A DNA stretch of 64,000 nt from Argentina anserina (lineage: Eukaryota > Streptophyta > Magnoliopsida > Rosales > Rosaceae): NCBI RefSeq assembly GCF_933775445.1, contig NC_065877.1, positions 30,566,001 to 30,630,000 on the forward strand, read 5' to 3'. Under the pieces are notes generated by a model. The model worked only from the letters and a program-made list of their open reading frames with translations, was not told the DNA's origin and ran no database searches. Shown here piece after piece: positions 11,669 to 24,339 of the stretch (the first letter of the stretch is position 1; the number at the start of each line of letters is the position of its first letter). A program made the translations under genes and the position numbers.

Positions 11669-13358
11669 ATGATGAACCAGGTTTATAGAAAATCATATCA
11701 GTGTGTTTTTGTACTAGTTGCAATGGCTTTTTTTGCTGTAGTCTCGGTGATTGTTATGCCAAAGAGCCATAAAGGAGTGTCTGCTTGGTTTTTTGTAACT
11801 AGTACCATAAGTATGAGTTCTGATTCTCCGTTCAGATTCAACAATATTTCGGGACACGAGGTATGAATTCAATCGTTACACTTAATGATTTACTAATTTT
11901 CGAATATGGTCTCTCATTAATTTTTGTTTTCTGATTACCGTTTATGTTTAATCTTGGAAGTACAGAGTTCCACTGGAAAATCAGTTTTGAAACAACAAAA
12001 TGAGAAGGGAAATGAGAACCTGGAAATGCTTGAGGCTGGTCTTGCTACTGCTAGGGAGTTAATCAGGGAAGCTACAAAGCTAAACCAAACAAGTATTCTT
12101 AAAGATGTCGATTATGTTCCAAATGGCGATATTTACAGAAATTCTTTTGCCTTTCACCAGTATGTGATACTTACTCTGATTAGTATAAGGATCAGGAATG
12201 CTTATGCCTTTTACTGTGTACACTCGTGATTTTAAGTTGTTCTACTTCTGTATAGGAGCTACCTCTTAATGGAAAGCCTGTTTAAGATTTTTGTATATGA
12301 AGAAGGAGAGCCTCCTATATTCCACAATGGTCCTTGCAAGAACATATACTCTATGGAAGGACTCTTTCTCAGCTTCATGGAAACTGATACCAAATTCCGG
12401 ACTTCTGATCCAGAAAAAGCTCATGTCTATTTCCTTCCTTTTAGTGTGGTGATGATCATTGAGTACCTCTTTCATCCAATAATTCGAGACAAGGCTGTTT
12501 TGCAGCGCACTGTGGTTGATTATGTTCAAGTCATATCCAACAAGTACCCATTTTGGAATAGAAGCCTTGGGGCTGATCATGTAATGCTTTCTTGCCATGA
12601 TTGGGTAAGCAGATATTTCTTAAGAACTAGACCTTATTATCTGACATGCTGTGTTGCTAGTTTGTTACACTACTAACATTGAAGGCTTTGTATAGGGGCC
12701 AAGGGCGACATGGTACGTTCGACAGCTATACTTTGTTGCCATTCGTGTACTATGCAATGCAAACACCTCCGAGCACTTCAATCCTAAGAAAGATGCATCA
12801 TTTCCAGAAATCAATCTTGCAACTGGTGAAATTACAGGACTAATTGGAGGCTTGCCCCCATCCAAGCGTTCTGTTCTAGCCTTCTTTGCAGGGCGAATGC
12901 ATGGTCGAATCAGACCATTGCTTTTCCAACACTGGAAAGGAAAAGATACAGAATTACTGGTCTACGAAACAGTCCCAAAAAATGTGTCCTACCATGACAT
13001 GTTGAAGCAAAGCAAGTACTGCATTTGCCCTAGTGGTCATGAAGTCGCTAGTCCAAGGATCGTAGAGGCAATTTACGCAGAGTGCGTTCCGGTTTTGATT
13101 TCACAGCATTATGTTCTGCCTTTCAGTGATGTTCTAAATTGGGAGTCCTTTTCTATTCAAGTATCTGTTAGTGAAATTCCACGACTTAAGGAAATCTTAA
13201 TGGGGATTCCTGAAGAGAAGTATAGAAGAATGCAAGAAAGAGTGAAACAAGTGCAAAGACACTTTGTGGTGAACGATCCCCCCAAGAGATATGATGTTTT
13301 TCATATGATAGTCCATTCAATTTGGCTTAGGAGACTCAATGTACGCATTCATAATTAA
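11669..13358 (+). CDS. Exostosin-family GT47 glycosyltransferase (At5g03795-like)
   Basis: Four exons (11669-11860, 11966-12159, 12256-12604, 12696-13358) join to 465 residues. A single hydrophobic segment at about residues 12-30 fits a type II Golgi membrane protein. The catalytic exostosin domain starts near residue 130 (LFKIFVYEEGEPPIFHNGPC). It includes KAHVYFLPFS, CHDWGPRATW and IRVLCNANTSEHFNPKKD, then CICPSGHEVASPRIVEAIYA starting at residue 354, the most conserved GT47 stretch. Exon 2 ends at CACCA|GTATGTG, which restores phase with exon 3. Relatives act on cell-wall glycans; the sugar donor and product of this subgroup are not known. The length is typical. Substitutions at AFFAGRMHGRIR (usually a GG..HG form) are mild. 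Confidence 0.88.
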
Positions 13359-13388
13359 AGACAAGGTTAATTTATCTGCTACACGGCC

Positions 13389-13976
13389 TGTTGGAAAAAT
13401 AGTAAATTTCACTATTTATTCTAAACCAATTTAATTAAAGGAATTTGAGTTAACGCATTTACATTTGTAATGATAAATATGAACTTGTATTCTCTGGTAT
13501 TAACTATTAAGAGCTACAAAACGTATATTGATCTGGTTAAATTGGTTATGGTGTGAATACGAAATTGTCACTGTAAACGTGAAAACTATTTGAATTCTGG
13601 AATGTGTGACGACTTAACCACTTGATTTTGTAACGTCAGATTCAATACGATTAAATTATGTAACGACATATTTAATGAGATTGAATTTTGTAACTGTTGA
13701 ATTCATTGTGTAATAGTCATAACAGATGAAATAAAATTCATTGAGGTAACAGTCATAACGTTTGAGAATTCATTACGTAATATCTGTAACGGTCGTAACG
13801 TATGAAAATTCATTTCATAACCGTTGTGACTTATGATAAGAAAGTCATTTGTGAATTCATGAGAATTCATTTAGTGATCCAAGTTCCCTCTATAAAAAGC
13901 GATTCATTCTTCCATTCTTTTTAATGAATTTAAAAATGGATTCAGAACTTGATTCAGAAACACATTCAGATTGAGA

Positions 13977-14045
<69 letters not shown>

Positions 14046-14391
14046 AAAGTTTCATTCTTAGCTCTCTTATTCTAGTGACAGAAATGGTTCTTTCCAGTTC
14101 GCTGGTATTCTTGTAGTAGTGCAGCTTCAAGGATTTGTAAGTCGTTGTATCATGGGAGACTAGCGTCATTAAGTCCTTGCACCGGTAGAGGCGGCATAAT
14201 TGTCTTAAGGACAATGTGGTATCACACACGACTCGACTTTTCCTTCTATTCGTTCGGCATTGGTTGAGTTATCGTTTCCAGTTTTTTTAATCCTAAATTT
14301 TTGTTCCCGTATAGTTATTTTCTTATTTATCTTTATTTTAAAATTTAATTTATTATTTATATATTGCAATATCGCCCCATTTTTATTTACA
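13389..14391 (+). repeat. 5' LTR of the copia-type element
   Basis: About 1.0 kb. TATAAAAA lies at 13891-13898, followed by a long CT tract at 13979-14042. It differs from the 3' LTR by a longer CT run and several small indels (9, 28 and 9 bp), so the insertion is not recent. Confidence 0.8.
13979..14042 (+). repeat. (CT)n microsatellite, about 32 units
   Basis: An uninterrupted CT run inside the 5' LTR leader. The 3' LTR has about half as many units at 17309-17340. Confidence 0.95.
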
Positions 14392-14757
14392 ATCTTAAGA
14401 CAATTATAAAGATTGTATTTACAATCTTAAGACAATTATTGACATTGCTTATATAATGCGAGGAACCCCGAGGAGGATATCGATTGGCCTAAAGGATTGA
14501 CGTTTCTATTGAAATTTGTTGATGTACAAAATATTTACGAGATGGAATCGGTTGCCTACACGGAATATGCTTCTTACACAAATATTGATGCCTAACAATA
14601 TTAAATTGTTGACGATGCATATATTGCATGCGGAAAATAAGTGGTTATAGTAATTAACACTTATGAGTTGTTTTTCAAAATTAATAACCGGAAGTGGTTA
14701 CGTGAAAAATTGTTGAAATAAACAAAGAATCGACTTGAGTGTCGACCATGCATCAAC

Positions 14758-15039
14758 ATGCCATTATACCTATCTCAATCTCAAACGGAAAAAAAATCTA
14801 AGAAGTTCAATGAGCTTTATTTGAGGAATGATATCACTAAAATTGTGATGGAAGGTGTTGAGACACCATGTGATATAAAAATCACCTCAATCCCCTTGGT
14901 ATCCAAGAAGGGTATGATAATGAATGTTGACGATATCATCATTATTGATGATAATGAGGATGTAAATAAACGTTCAACTCTTGGAGATCAAAAGTTAGAA
15001 ACACCAAGAGACTCTGACATGGAGTATTGTAAGTTGTGA
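14758..15039 (+). pseudogene. 93-residue open frame inside the copia-type element
   Basis: An open frame starting MPLYLSQSQTEKKSKKFNEL with an acidic C-terminal part. It has no recognised domain and could be a gag remnant by position (after the 5' LTR). Coding status is doubtful. Confidence 0.2.
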
Positions 15040-16761
15040 GTGACATGCACTTGATGTGAACATGCCTAATGGTCAGGGCATAAAATAAGTCAATGATTAT
15101 GACTGCGGAATAATGGATTTAGTTTTGTAGTATGACCAAGCAAATTTTATGAATTGATCTCGAGAAAGGAACCAAAATTTCATTAAATAAATGTATGTTC
15201 TTAAGGTCTATGTTAGCATAAACTTAGTATTGATAAGTTTATTTTGTCTAAAAATGACATAGAGCCATGAGTGGCGGATTATTTATAATGACAAATGTCA
15301 AGGAAATAAAGCTAGCGTTTTCCACATATATGGCTGAGTCTTCCGAATTTATATTATATGATGTCTTGCGAAGACTAAATGATATGCACAAGTGTGAGAC
15401 TTAGTTGACACAAAACCAACGAGACCATTTTGATATATGTGATTTGAGATCAATACAAATGAGATGTGATAATAATTTATCATTATTATCAATTATGCTT
15501 TAATGAGCAATTTGACAATGATCAAATCCATTAAATGTGTAAAAATTGAAATGTTTATGTTTGGATGATAAGATGATAAAAAATTGACTTGCTTATCTTT
15601 GGATGATAAGATGATCAAATCCATTAAATATGGATATTGCTACTTTGAGCAAGCTAAACATATACATAAGTAAATCTTGGAGTTAAGCATTGACATGCAA
15701 TTGCAAAAGAACTCAAGTACTTATAGTATATTTGTGATCATGTAGATGGATATTTGAGACGAAAGAAAGTCTAGTACGTAGTTGTATGTGTCTACACTTG
15801 AAATCCTCTAAATAAGTCATTAAATCATATCTACAATGTTGTATGAGTGAGGTGCACCAAACAAATGTGGAAAAGAGACATAATAACTACATATGAGGAT
15901 ATACCAAGATAGATAAAACTCGTACATGCAATTTGCATTTTTTGTGAAAGTCAATTTGTAATTGGCATGACACGGGAGTAATATCTACAATGATAAGTCT
16001 AGACATACTCGCCAAAGACATGATACAAATGACAAGTTGACAACTACTCTCTATTAGAGTTTATCTCTTCAGACTATATGAGGTTTAAAGATAATATTAC
16101 GGATCCATTAACCAAATGGTTATAATAGAGAGATAGTTGATGAATCATCGAAGGGAATGAGACTAAAACCTATTGGAAATTAAAATCTTTACAGTGGACA
16201 CCCAACCTAGCTGACTGGAGATCCCAAGAACTAAGTTCAAAAGGGAAAACCAAATTGTAAAGATTAGTTCGGATCATTGTAGGAAGTTCCTCAAGTCCAT
16301 TCCTATGATGAAAAACAGTGATACCTGTGATGAATGAGGTTAAGCCTAAAGCTTTTAATGATTCTTATGCGCCGAAAATCTGAGTAGAGTAATGCAGGTT
16401 ACTCTTAATTAAGAGATCACTTATGTAAGAGAGAAGTTGAGTCGCTTCTAAGGGAATTGTTTAGGGCACAATTCTTATCAAACTCTTACAGAACTAGGCG
16501 CGTGTTCCATGGCCAAAACGGGCACAATAATGAGATTTGGAATGTATCAAGAGGATTTCTGTGTGAGATATGTCATCATTTACACAAATGACGAAAAGTT
16601 CAAAAACATCGCGTCTACTATTTAGTTAGTAAAGTAAGCACATTTTCACAACGGAATGTTCAAAGGGTCAAACATATATATCCTATGCATGTTTCAACCA
16701 TAGAAATCTATCACCAAGTCATATCGAGTCTTTGGTCGTCAATTTCATTCACGTGAGAAAT

Positions 16762-17307
16762 TGTTGGAAAAATAGTGAATTTCACTATTTATTCTAAACC
16801 AATTTAATTAAAGGAATTTGAGTCGACGCACTTAAATTTGTAATGATAAATATGAACTTATATTCTCTGGTATTAAGAGCTATAAAACGTAAATTTATCT
16901 GGTTAAATTGGTTATGGTGTGAATAAGAAATTGTCACTGTAAACGTGAAAACTATTTGAATTCCGAAATGTGTGACGTCTTAACCACTTTGATTTTGTAA
17001 CGTCAGATTCAATACGATTAAATTTTGTAATTGTCGAATTCATTGTGTAACAGTCGTAACGGATGAAATGAAATTCTTTAAGGTAACGGTCTTAACGTTT
17101 GAGAATTCATTACGTAACGTCTGTAACGTATGAAAATTCATTTCATAACCGATGTACCTTATGATAAGAAATTCATTTCTGAATTCATGAGAATTCATTT
17201 AGTGATTCAAGTTCCCTCTATAAATAGCGATTCATTCTTCCATTATTTTTAACGAATTTAAAAACGGATTCAAAACTTGATTTAGAAACAAATTCAGATT
17301 GAAAAAC

Positions 17308-17343
<36 letters not shown>

Positions 17344-17682
17344 TCATTCTTAACTCTCTTGTTCTGGTGATAGAAATGGTTCATTCCAATTCGCTGGTAT
17401 TCTTGCAGTAATGCAACTTCAGGGATCTATAAGTCGTTGTATCATGGGAGACTAACGTCATTGAGTCCTTCCACCGGTAAAGGCAACGTAATTATCTTAA
17501 GGACAGTGTGGTATCACACACAACTCAACTTTTCCTTCTATTCGTTCGATATTGGTTGAGTTATCGTTTCCAGTTTTCTTAATCCTAAATTTTTATTCCC
17601 GCATAGTTATTTTCTTATTTATGTTTACTTCAGAATTTAATTTATTATTTATATATTGTAATATCGCCTCATTTTATTTACA
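16762..17682 (+). repeat. 3' LTR of the copia-type element
   Basis: About 0.92 kb and collinear with 13389-14391. It has its own TATAAATA at 17219-17226 and a shorter CT tract. Confidence 0.8.
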
Positions 17683-17684
17683 AT

Positions 17685-19990
17685 GGCCCACACCATTTTC
17701 TTCTCTATAGAAATATGGTTCAACTTTATAGATTGGATTGCAATGTGCTACTTCCGAAGTTTGAAAGAGACATAATCAGGCAGGCAGCTTCTAAGAAAAG
17801 GGAAATTGTTTAAATTCAGACTATCTTTGTCCTAATGTCTCCTTTTTATCTCAGGAAAAGGATTCATTGAAAATTCAGATGAGCTCTCTTTCCAAGTGGT
17901 TTCCGTTCTACCTAGGTCAACCACATATATGAATCTAGGAGTTTAGCATTGTTAACATAAGAGTTGGTTTGGCAAGTGATACAACATTTTTTATTAATTT
18001 ATTCTTTGTAAATAGCAAGTGATACAACTTGATAACTAAGAAATTGGCATGGGGTGTTTAATTTATTTCCTCTAAATCATAAACTAATTTGATCAACTGG
18101 GTTAGAGAGGAATAGATGTAATTACATCATCTGAAGATGACTGAATTACATCACCTTCCTGTTGATCAATCATTCAATCATAATCCACAAATGTTGAACA
18201 AAGCAGCCCCATAAAAGAAGAATCGCTCCGAAATCCACCAATTAGGACTTCAATTATATCTCTAATAAACGTATGCGTACAAGTCATGATTTTATAAACT
18301 AATTATATGATATAAATACAACATAAAGTCGCTAATAAACTTTTGAGGAAGGGTTCTGGAGGTTAGCTTTCCAAGTCCACACGCGCATCGGCCGTAAAAA
18401 AAACGACCAAGACTTGAGAGTCGACAACGGGTTCATCACGGCCCGACGCCGCTGGAATGTTTAGGAACCGGCCATGACCTCTTCTTCTTTCAACTTCAAA
18501 AATTAATCAATCAAAGAATCTGGAAGATATAGCCAACTCTATTTCATATTTGGACACATTCTAAATTACTCACTAGTCCATCAATCGTGGACCTTCAGCA
18601 TCAGTCATTATCACTTAACTTCCCCATCTACTTAAGTTGGGAAAATTAAATTACCACTCATTCATATAAATTAGAAGCAGAATTAGCATAAATTACTGCC
18701 CAAGCAGTCATGACAGTGAGAAATTATTTCGTGATCATGAACTACAACCTGATACTACGTACATTATCATATGTTGATTCGGGCCGAGAATATGACTCGT
18801 ATTTGGTGGCTTGGGAGCAGGGTGAAAAAATTTAAAACAATAAATACTCCGCCATACATTCCGTTTAAACCTTCACGTATGAGTTTTTTTGGTTCTATAC
18901 TAAACTTTCTTTAGTGATTATAAATTAGAAGTGATGAAAAATATGGGTTTCATAGAGCAGTTTTGGGTCGAAAAAGTTGTATCATGTTATTTTTGTAGGA
19001 TTGTTCTACTTTGTTGCAATGGCTTAGTTCTTTTCACTTGGTTTTTTTTTTTTACTTAGGCTACTACGTATGAGATGGCTTTCATTCAATTTTATCACCA
19101 ATGAGAACCGATATTATTTAAACTTGTGGTTGCACACTTGCAGGTACCCGGTTGGTCCTACACAAAACTAAGTCCCAAGTCTAAACTACTAAACCAGTGA
19201 ATGGTTTTCTAAGTTCAATTGAAAACCATTAATTTCCCTTATTTATTACATATAGCAAAATGAGAGCGACTTATAATGTAATAGAGATCCTAAATACATC
19301 TTCATCCACATGAGACTGATCTTTTTTCTTTTCTGTTTTTTATGACACATGAGACTGGTTCAGAGTGATGACAAATTAGAGGTTTATGTTTAGGACTATT
19401 GACCTGTAGTTTTCTATATTTTGAACGTTGAAATATCAAAGTCAGTAAGTGATCACATATATAAGCAAAGAGTAGACTAATAATACTTACCAAACCAGCA
19501 TTTTTTTTCTTGCACAAGAGTTTTGCAACTGGCCAACTGATACTAATACTTTCCCAGTTCACGAGCATGATGGCATGAAGTTCACTATTATGAGAATATG
19601 AGCAGTAAAACTGGTAGGTACATATCTGTTAGCTTTAGGGATTGGATTAAGTGGAAATGTTGATTTCAGTTGTGAAGTAAATCATCTTATACAAAGAGAA
19701 CAGTGAGTAATATTTATGGTGCACATTGTTTTCAATTCACTTTTTTTTTTTTAGAAGGAAAGGAAAAGATAGAAGAAATATTTGATGATTTTTGTGCACA
19801 TTATTTTCAATTCACAATAATGTGAAGGATGATAGTATCTACCTCCGGCCAGGATCTATGTCTTCTTCATTACTTTTCTCATATCATCGAGTAGTGACTT
19901 GTGTAATACCAAGATTGAAGAATTATTTGAAAGCATGAATTATTTGCACCAGTAAAACGTCTCTCTTAATATCTCCAATAATTGGTGTGA
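17685..19990. other. Intergenic region without a supported gene
   Basis: AT-rich, with no convincing ORF. A short GC-richer patch around 18370-18480 (CGGCC-containing) and a minus-strand open frame at 19302-19568 have no family resemblance that I can see. Confidence 0.5.
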
Positions 19991-20077
19991 GTGTGTAACT
20001 ATTGGGGGAAATAACAGTGGGATCTTTTACGGCGCGGAGGAGACTTGACATTTCCTCACTATTGACCTAGCTGCGCC

Positions 20078-20085
20078 TATAAATA
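20078..20085 (+). promoter_or_regulatory. TATA box of the HMA-domain gene
   Basis: TATAAATA lies 145 bp upstream of the ATG at 20230, within CTGCGCCTATAAATACC. The spacing fits a short 5' UTR. Confidence 0.65.
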
Positions 20086-20229
20086 CCAGAGAGTTTGTCA
20101 CAAGGTTCACTACCATCACACCATATTCAACTATACAGAACGTACACACCTCTGCCTATTAATCTCCCAAACCCAGAAGCGCCATCTCTTCATCTTCATC
20201 TTCCATCTAAATTCTTCTTCTTCATCATC

Positions 20230-20878
20230 ATGAAGGTATGTGTGAGTTTCTTGCAAATGATGAATGATGCATATGCATTATGAGAACCACAACACAATTC
20301 TGGTATTTGTATTTCTGGGTTTTCTGCCAATTCTGAAAGCTCTCTTCTCTGTTTTGATTTGCAGCAAAAGGTGGTGATCAAGCTCTCTGTGCACGACGAG
20401 AAGTCTCGATCCAAGGCATTGAAGACAGCAGTTGGAGTTGATGGTAATATAATTACCCCACACTCCTCTGTTTCTGCTCTGTTCTGTCTTAAACCTCCTT
20501 GATTATTTTCTAAATCATCCCCCATAATTAATAGTGCTCTAGTTCTTGAAAACTAAGTATGTTTCGGTTCTGGAAATAACAGGCGTTAATTCAGCAAGTC
20601 TTCCACCAGACAAGGACCAAATTGAAGTTACAGGAAACGATGTCGATGTTGTTTTGCTCACAACTCTTCTCAGAAAAAGTGTCAAGCATGCTGAGGTCGT
20701 CAGTGTGAACGTTGTCAAAGAGGAGGAGAAGAAAGAGGAGAAGAAGCAGGAGCAGGTCATATTCGCATGGCCTCAGATCGGATGGCCTCAGGCTCAGAGT
20801 TACCCAGTTGCTCCATACCAGTGCCAGCCATATATGTACGAAAGCAATGAGCCAAGCTCCAATTGCTCCATTATGTGA
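20230..20878 (+). CDS. HMA-domain, CaaX-ended protein (HIPP-like, metal-motif-lacking)
   Basis: Three exons (20230-20235, 20365-20443, 20583-20878) give 126 residues. The first exon codes only Met-Lys, a layout known for HIPP genes. The body, KVVIKLSVHDEKSRSKALKT, VGVDGVNSASL and DQIEVTGNDVDVVLLTTLLR, has the beta-alpha-beta pattern of the heavy-metal-associated fold. The CxxC metal site is absent (SVHDEKSR occupies that loop). A charged linker of EEEKKEEKK type follows, then an aromatic/Pro/Gln tail and a C-terminal CSIM (residues 123-126), a prenylation-type CaaX box. It probably acts as a membrane-tethered adaptor and does not bind metal through that motif (inference). Confidence 0.85.
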
Positions 20879-21464
20879 ATAATAGATGAAGGTTGGACCA
20901 AAGAGATCATACCCTTCATTCCAACCGTGATTCAGAATATTATTATGGCATTATGTATATTATTTTCTTCAATGATATATCGATTCTGGCCTAGTTATGG
21001 GATTTGTATAACGTACCATCGAGCAATTTCAATGCAGATTATGAGTTCCCATATTATAATTCCTGTGTTTTCTCTTGGCTTTGTTGTGTTTACTATTTGG
21101 GGTCCTTTGGATGCGATGGTTTGAATAATGGAGGGGAAGACTTCATACTTCAAAGTATACACAAATATAAGGCATTGTGGGTAGCGACCTACTTGCACTA
21201 CAGGTACAAAATACCATTATCAGTACGTTGAATCACAAATCAGATCGAGTTGGAGACAGAATGAGGACTTTCCACAGTTTATAAGCAATTACCTTGTGCT
21301 TACGCTTTGACTAAATCTATATAAGAGAAATATCGAAAGGGTGATGGAATCACTAGTGGTGCTTATTTTTATCAGGAAAAAAACACTTGGATTATTGTGT
21401 ACCTGCTCATTCTAAAAGTAATGGATTGTGAAGGAAGCTAGGTGATAACAATGAAGGTGTAGGA
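20879..21464. other. 3' flank of the HMA gene and spacer to the MIR160 hairpin
   Basis: AT-rich. Open frames at 20927-21231 are short, overlap each other and have no family match. I see no other gene. Confidence 0.5.
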
Positions 21465-21605
21465 CGATCAGACCCGATCAGGCGGCGGCGACATGCTTGG
21501 CTCCCACAATGCCAACTAAGAAAAGCCAACATTTACATTGACGAGTTGCTTAGATGGCATCCAGGGAGCCAGGCACATCATGCGTCAACTGATCTGGTTG
21601 TAGAG
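21465..21605 (-). ncRNA. MIR160: MIR160 precursor hairpin
   Basis: On the minus strand, 21555-21575 reads as a 21-nt miR160 (TGCCTGGCTCCCTGGATGCC plus A). It differs from the commonest form only at position 15 (G for T), a variant seen in some plant miR160 members. About 40 nt downstream the opposite arm, GCATTGTGGGAGCCAAGC at 21495-21512 with the miR160* extending to about 21492, pairs with it with few mismatches. Outer arms (GATCAGGCGGCGGCG and GCGTCAACTGATCTGG) extend the stem. The miRNA in the 5' arm, the 21-nt length and the star in the 3' arm all fit MIR160. Known targets are ARF10/16/17-type auxin response factors. Confidence 0.9.
21555..21575 (-). ncRNA. MIR160: Mature miR160 sequence
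   Basis: 21 nt starting with U in the 5' arm of the hairpin. It carries the CUGGCUCCCUG core diagnostic of miR160 and guides cleavage of ARF10/16/17-class mRNAs. Confidence 0.9.
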
Positions 21606-22890
21606 GTCCAACGATCCTTCTTGTGTATCTTGGCCTGCACAACATGATTACTAATTAAACTGTATACATTTTTTTTATGGCAAATCACTTAATTTTATAT
21701 TAAATTAAGGCTTAAATAGTCGTTACATATTAAGTTTGAGTTTTAACTCAAGACCTCTTATTTGTTGCACGACAATAATGGAGGATTATGATTAAATTGT
21801 ATATACTTAATGGTCATATGAATCAAACTAATGAGATTCGTAAATCATAAGTGAACACCTCTTTCTTCAATGTTATGTTTTCTTAAAGAACTTCAATACT
21901 AATTAAGTGAGTAGTTGATGAATGTTACGTACGTATATGACATCAGTCTATTGGGCACTTCTGCGTTTAACATATTTAGATACTTGCATAGGATGATGTA
22001 TTTCCCTTCTGGATTTATTAATGAAACTGTTTAGTCTTTGTGACTCCTAAAAAAAAATTGTGGTGTGACATTTTAATTTCTCATGAACTCTTGACAATGG
22101 AGCAAAAAGATATATGCATGTATATAACTATAAACTATATATACACCTTAAAAGAAATCGAAGAACTTAAAAATGGCACAGCTAAACCCGTTCACGATAG
22201 CATATAAACCAGTGTGTGGTATATAGTTTCCGAATTCCTAATAAGCACGAAACAACAGTAAGCCTAGATATGTATTACTGCACAATATAGTTCACACCGC
22301 GCGCAAGAGTTAGATCTTACCCTAAAACTTCGTCTGTCGAAGAGGAAATTTGCAATTGCGAAGAATCTCAGTCTCTATCTTCCCTTTCCTTTCAAACTTA
22401 GTTAAGTGCAAGAGAAGCACAGTGAGAAGTGGTATTTATAAGGAAGGGGGCATGGAAGTGATAGAAGTGAGCAAAGACAGCAGAAGAGCCAATAGCAGAT
22501 ACGAGAGATTAGATAGGACTCATAACTCCATCGGAACCAGACGGCCAAAACAGTTTTTCTTCAACCATATTTCGCAACTCCTTCTGCAGAGAACAAAAGG
22601 GTTTCAATTCTCCATCTGAGTCGATTATTATAGTGTGTTGATCTGATTCCTGTGTATCAGTAGCTAGCTGCATATAGTGACAAAGCGGTGCCTAAGCTTT
22701 GCGGCAGGAATGAAGAAACTTTGGCTCTTAGCCTCGTTGGGAATGGTGACCTTGTTCGAAAGGGTATTAGACGGCGGCTACGCCACCGTATGAGACAAAG
22801 TACAGCCTTGCTAAGGTTGTCTAACGTATTCTCCTACTGCCGCTTATGCTATAAGACAGAGTAGCAAAGGCCAAAGGGTTCTTTGATTCA
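21606..22890. other. Spacer upstream of MIR160 and LINE relic edge
   Basis: No protein gene is supported. A minus-strand TATATATAG at about 22136-22144 could be the TATA box of the MIR160 primary transcript, about 560 bp from the miRNA, but nothing else supports it. The plus open frame at 22350-22619 has no family match. Confidence 0.35.
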
Positions 22891-24339
22891 CCACATTGAG
22901 GAATATGTTTATGGTCGATCCAAGTCTTTGGTTTTATACAGGCTTAGCCTTTTTGCTTCTAAACGACATCAATTTTTTTGCTGATGGTTGGATTACTGGT
23001 GAAGCCAATATTAGAAGAGAGTTTGAGTCCCAGTTTTCCAAGTTACTTTCCTCCGATGGTCCTAGATTTTGGGGATCTGCTTTACATGGGGTCTCAAGTA
23101 TTGTTAGTGAGTCTATCGACCATGATCGACTAGCTCCGGGTCTCACTTGAGGAAGTTAAAGGTGCTGCTCACCAATTGGGTGCTCTTAAAACACCGGGGG
23201 CTAGATGGCTTTCCTGGATTATTATACCAAAGATATTGGTCCATTGTTCAAGACATCGTTACTACTACAACCAGGGATTTCATGGCTGGAAGTGTCAGTT
23301 TGAAACAAATGAATAGGATACATGTTGTCCTTATTCCGAAAGTCCCTGCCCCGGAAAACATCGGTCAATTTTGACCCATCAGTTTATGCAATAATTCATA
23401 CAAAATTCTGGCGAAAGCTCTTGCTAATTGCCTCTGGATCTGCCTCCCTTCCTTAATCTCCATGAATCAGAATGTCTTTGTACCTGAAAGACAAATCCAT
23501 GATAGTGTCTTACTAGCACATGAAGCATTCCATTATTTAAAGATGAAAAGGGTTGGAGACAATAATGAGCTTGGTTTAAAGATGAAAAGGGTTTAAAGAT
23601 GAAAAGGGTCTTCATCTCCCTTATATTCAGTGACGAATCCAGGATTTGGACATGGGGTGGGCTTTAAGTTTGACCGAAGGTAAAAAAAAATTGTTTACCG
23701 CTACAACTATGTAAACTATAAATGTTAATGAATTTTTAAAAATAAAAATGGACATGAGTGCAAAGAGAAGACTATTAAGAAAATCAAAGACATTAGAAAG
23801 TGCAACAATTTTTTCCATTCAAATTGATTAGATTGAACGGGTATTTAGATATACACCCAAAATGGTTGACCTGTTTCAGAATAAACCCATTACTTCAAAT
23901 TACACCCAAACCTATTTATTAGGTTGAATTTTAATTTTTTTAATATATATATTTAACTTAGTAAACAGTGCCCTGTTTTGCAATAATTTACGAACCCTAC
24001 CACAGACCCGAAACAAAAAACAATCGATATCACGCGTGATTGAAGCTGCGTTTCAAACTCCTTCATAACCCTAGAATCATGATTCTGCATGATTCTAGCT
24101 CTGTGTTTCTTATCTCCTTCATTAGTCAAATCATATAATCAATACATCGGTTTCAATTTCAGCATCCTCAACTTTAATTTTCGATATCCGACCGTTGTTT
24201 TTTTTTTTTTGTATAAATGGATGGCTCAATCAGAGGGTGGTGGTGGGTGGCGTTGAGGCATCGACTTGTTTTATTTCTGCTTATTCCGGTATGTAATACT
24301 GTCTACCTGTTTGATTTGTTTATTCCGGTATGTAACTCT

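Larger units (their letters stand above)
13389..17682 (+). mobile_element. Decayed copia-type LTR retrotransposon with both LTRs
   Basis: Two similar direct repeats begin TGTTGGAAAAATAG and end TTTATTTACA, at 13389-14391 and 16762-17682. The 2.4-kb interior has no intact gag-pol. Near 15983-16130 a decayed copia RNase H tail can be read: YNDKSRHTRQRHD, then a block encoding roughly a DPLTK motif. The interior is AT-rich with stops in all frames. The flanks share GGCC (13385-13388 and 17685-17688), but a clean 5-bp target duplication is not visible. Strand is taken from the RNase H remnant. Confidence 0.8.

Noticed and set aside
12266..12598. Minus-strand 110-residue open frame
   Set aside because: Antisense shadow of GT47 exon 3.
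13970..14230. Arg-Glu repeat open frame
   Set aside because: Translation of the CT microsatellite within the LTR.
22350..22619. Possible miR156-like sequence on the minus strand near 22450-22490
   Set aside because: Only a partial match to GCTCACTTCT-type star sequence, with no fold-back partner nearby.
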